In this document: positions 63,959 to 64,000 of the stretch, one piece after another
Layout: the number at the start of each line of letters is the position of its first letter
How positions within the stretch are numbered: position 1 is the first letter of the stretch
NCBI RefSeq assembly: GCF_004758605.1
Contig: NZ_CP038512.1
Span: 1 to 64,000 of the forward strand
Source of the DNA: Deinococcus metallilatus
Lineage (GTDB): Bacteria > Deinococcota > Deinococci > Deinococcales > Deinococcaceae
DNA: 64,000 nucleotides
Reading direction: 5' to 3'
The notes under the pieces: model-generated
Told to the model about the DNA's origin: nothing
Database searches by the model: none
What the model saw: the letters and a program-made list of their open reading frames with translations, nothing else
Made by a program: the position numbers and the translations under genes

Positions 63959-64000
63959 AGGGTCCTCGGGAGGAAGCGGGGCGGCCAGCTTCACGGGCCG

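Overview
This window is a high-GC chromosomal segment from the genus Deinococcus. The genus call rests on a DdrC homologue behind a 17-bp radiation/desiccation response motif (RDRM), the dnaA-oriC-dnaN-eno-pyk order, and a very large number of start codons that sit 5-9 bases downstream of a TANNNT -10 box (leaderless promoters). The species is not assigned. No tRNA, rRNA, CRISPR array, transposase or prophage is seen.

Region 1 (1-12.3 kb) is the replication origin neighbourhood. It holds dnaA (5' end cut by the window), an oriC with about a dozen DnaA boxes, a perfect six-unit DnaA-trio and an AT-rich unwinding element, then dnaN, eno and pyk. A second DnaA-box cluster lies after pyk. tyrS has a 13-codon leader ORF and a terminator-like hairpin. 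A MOSC protein, a UPF0114 membrane protein, TrmK, DdrC and an LptF/LptG-like pair follow.

Region 2 (12.3-31.4 kb) is mostly housekeeping: cyclopropane synthase, pta-ackA, tsaE, an unusual Roadblock / membrane / coiled-coil trio, kbl, ubiE/menG, rpmF, a TRIC-type membrane protein, a Cys/Met-metabolism PLP enzyme, glmS with its self-cleaving ribozyme, a polysaccharide deacetylase, a second UPF0114 protein, a methyltransferase remnant and a single-domain response regulator.

Region 3 (31.5-54.4 kb) looks like an alcohol-oxidation island. A leftward eight-gene operon joins an NMT1/SsuA-type ABC importer to MoxR, DUF58 and VWA proteins. This resembles the MxaRSCL-type maturation genes of methanol dehydrogenases. 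It diverges from a GAF-domain regulator, an MFS carrier, a Tat-exported Rieske protein, a PQQ alcohol dehydrogenase with the WDYDG signature of lanthanide-dependent enzymes, and a Ped-like ABC transporter with two binding-protein-like subunits. Two BTAD/SARP-type regulators and a 40-residue secreted or membrane peptide close the island. No PQQ biosynthesis gene or cytochrome c gene is in view.

Region 4 (54.7-64 kb) is a leftward three-gene operon of very large modular enzymes. All three carry the same variant peptidoglycan-binding module and none shows a signal peptide. They are a subtilase with a C-terminal caspase-like His/Cys dyad, a transglycosylase / amidase-like / DUF2272 protein, and an alpha/beta-hydrolase / M23-like / lysozyme-like protein. 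This is the least explained system in the window and may be effector cargo of an export machine lying off the right edge.
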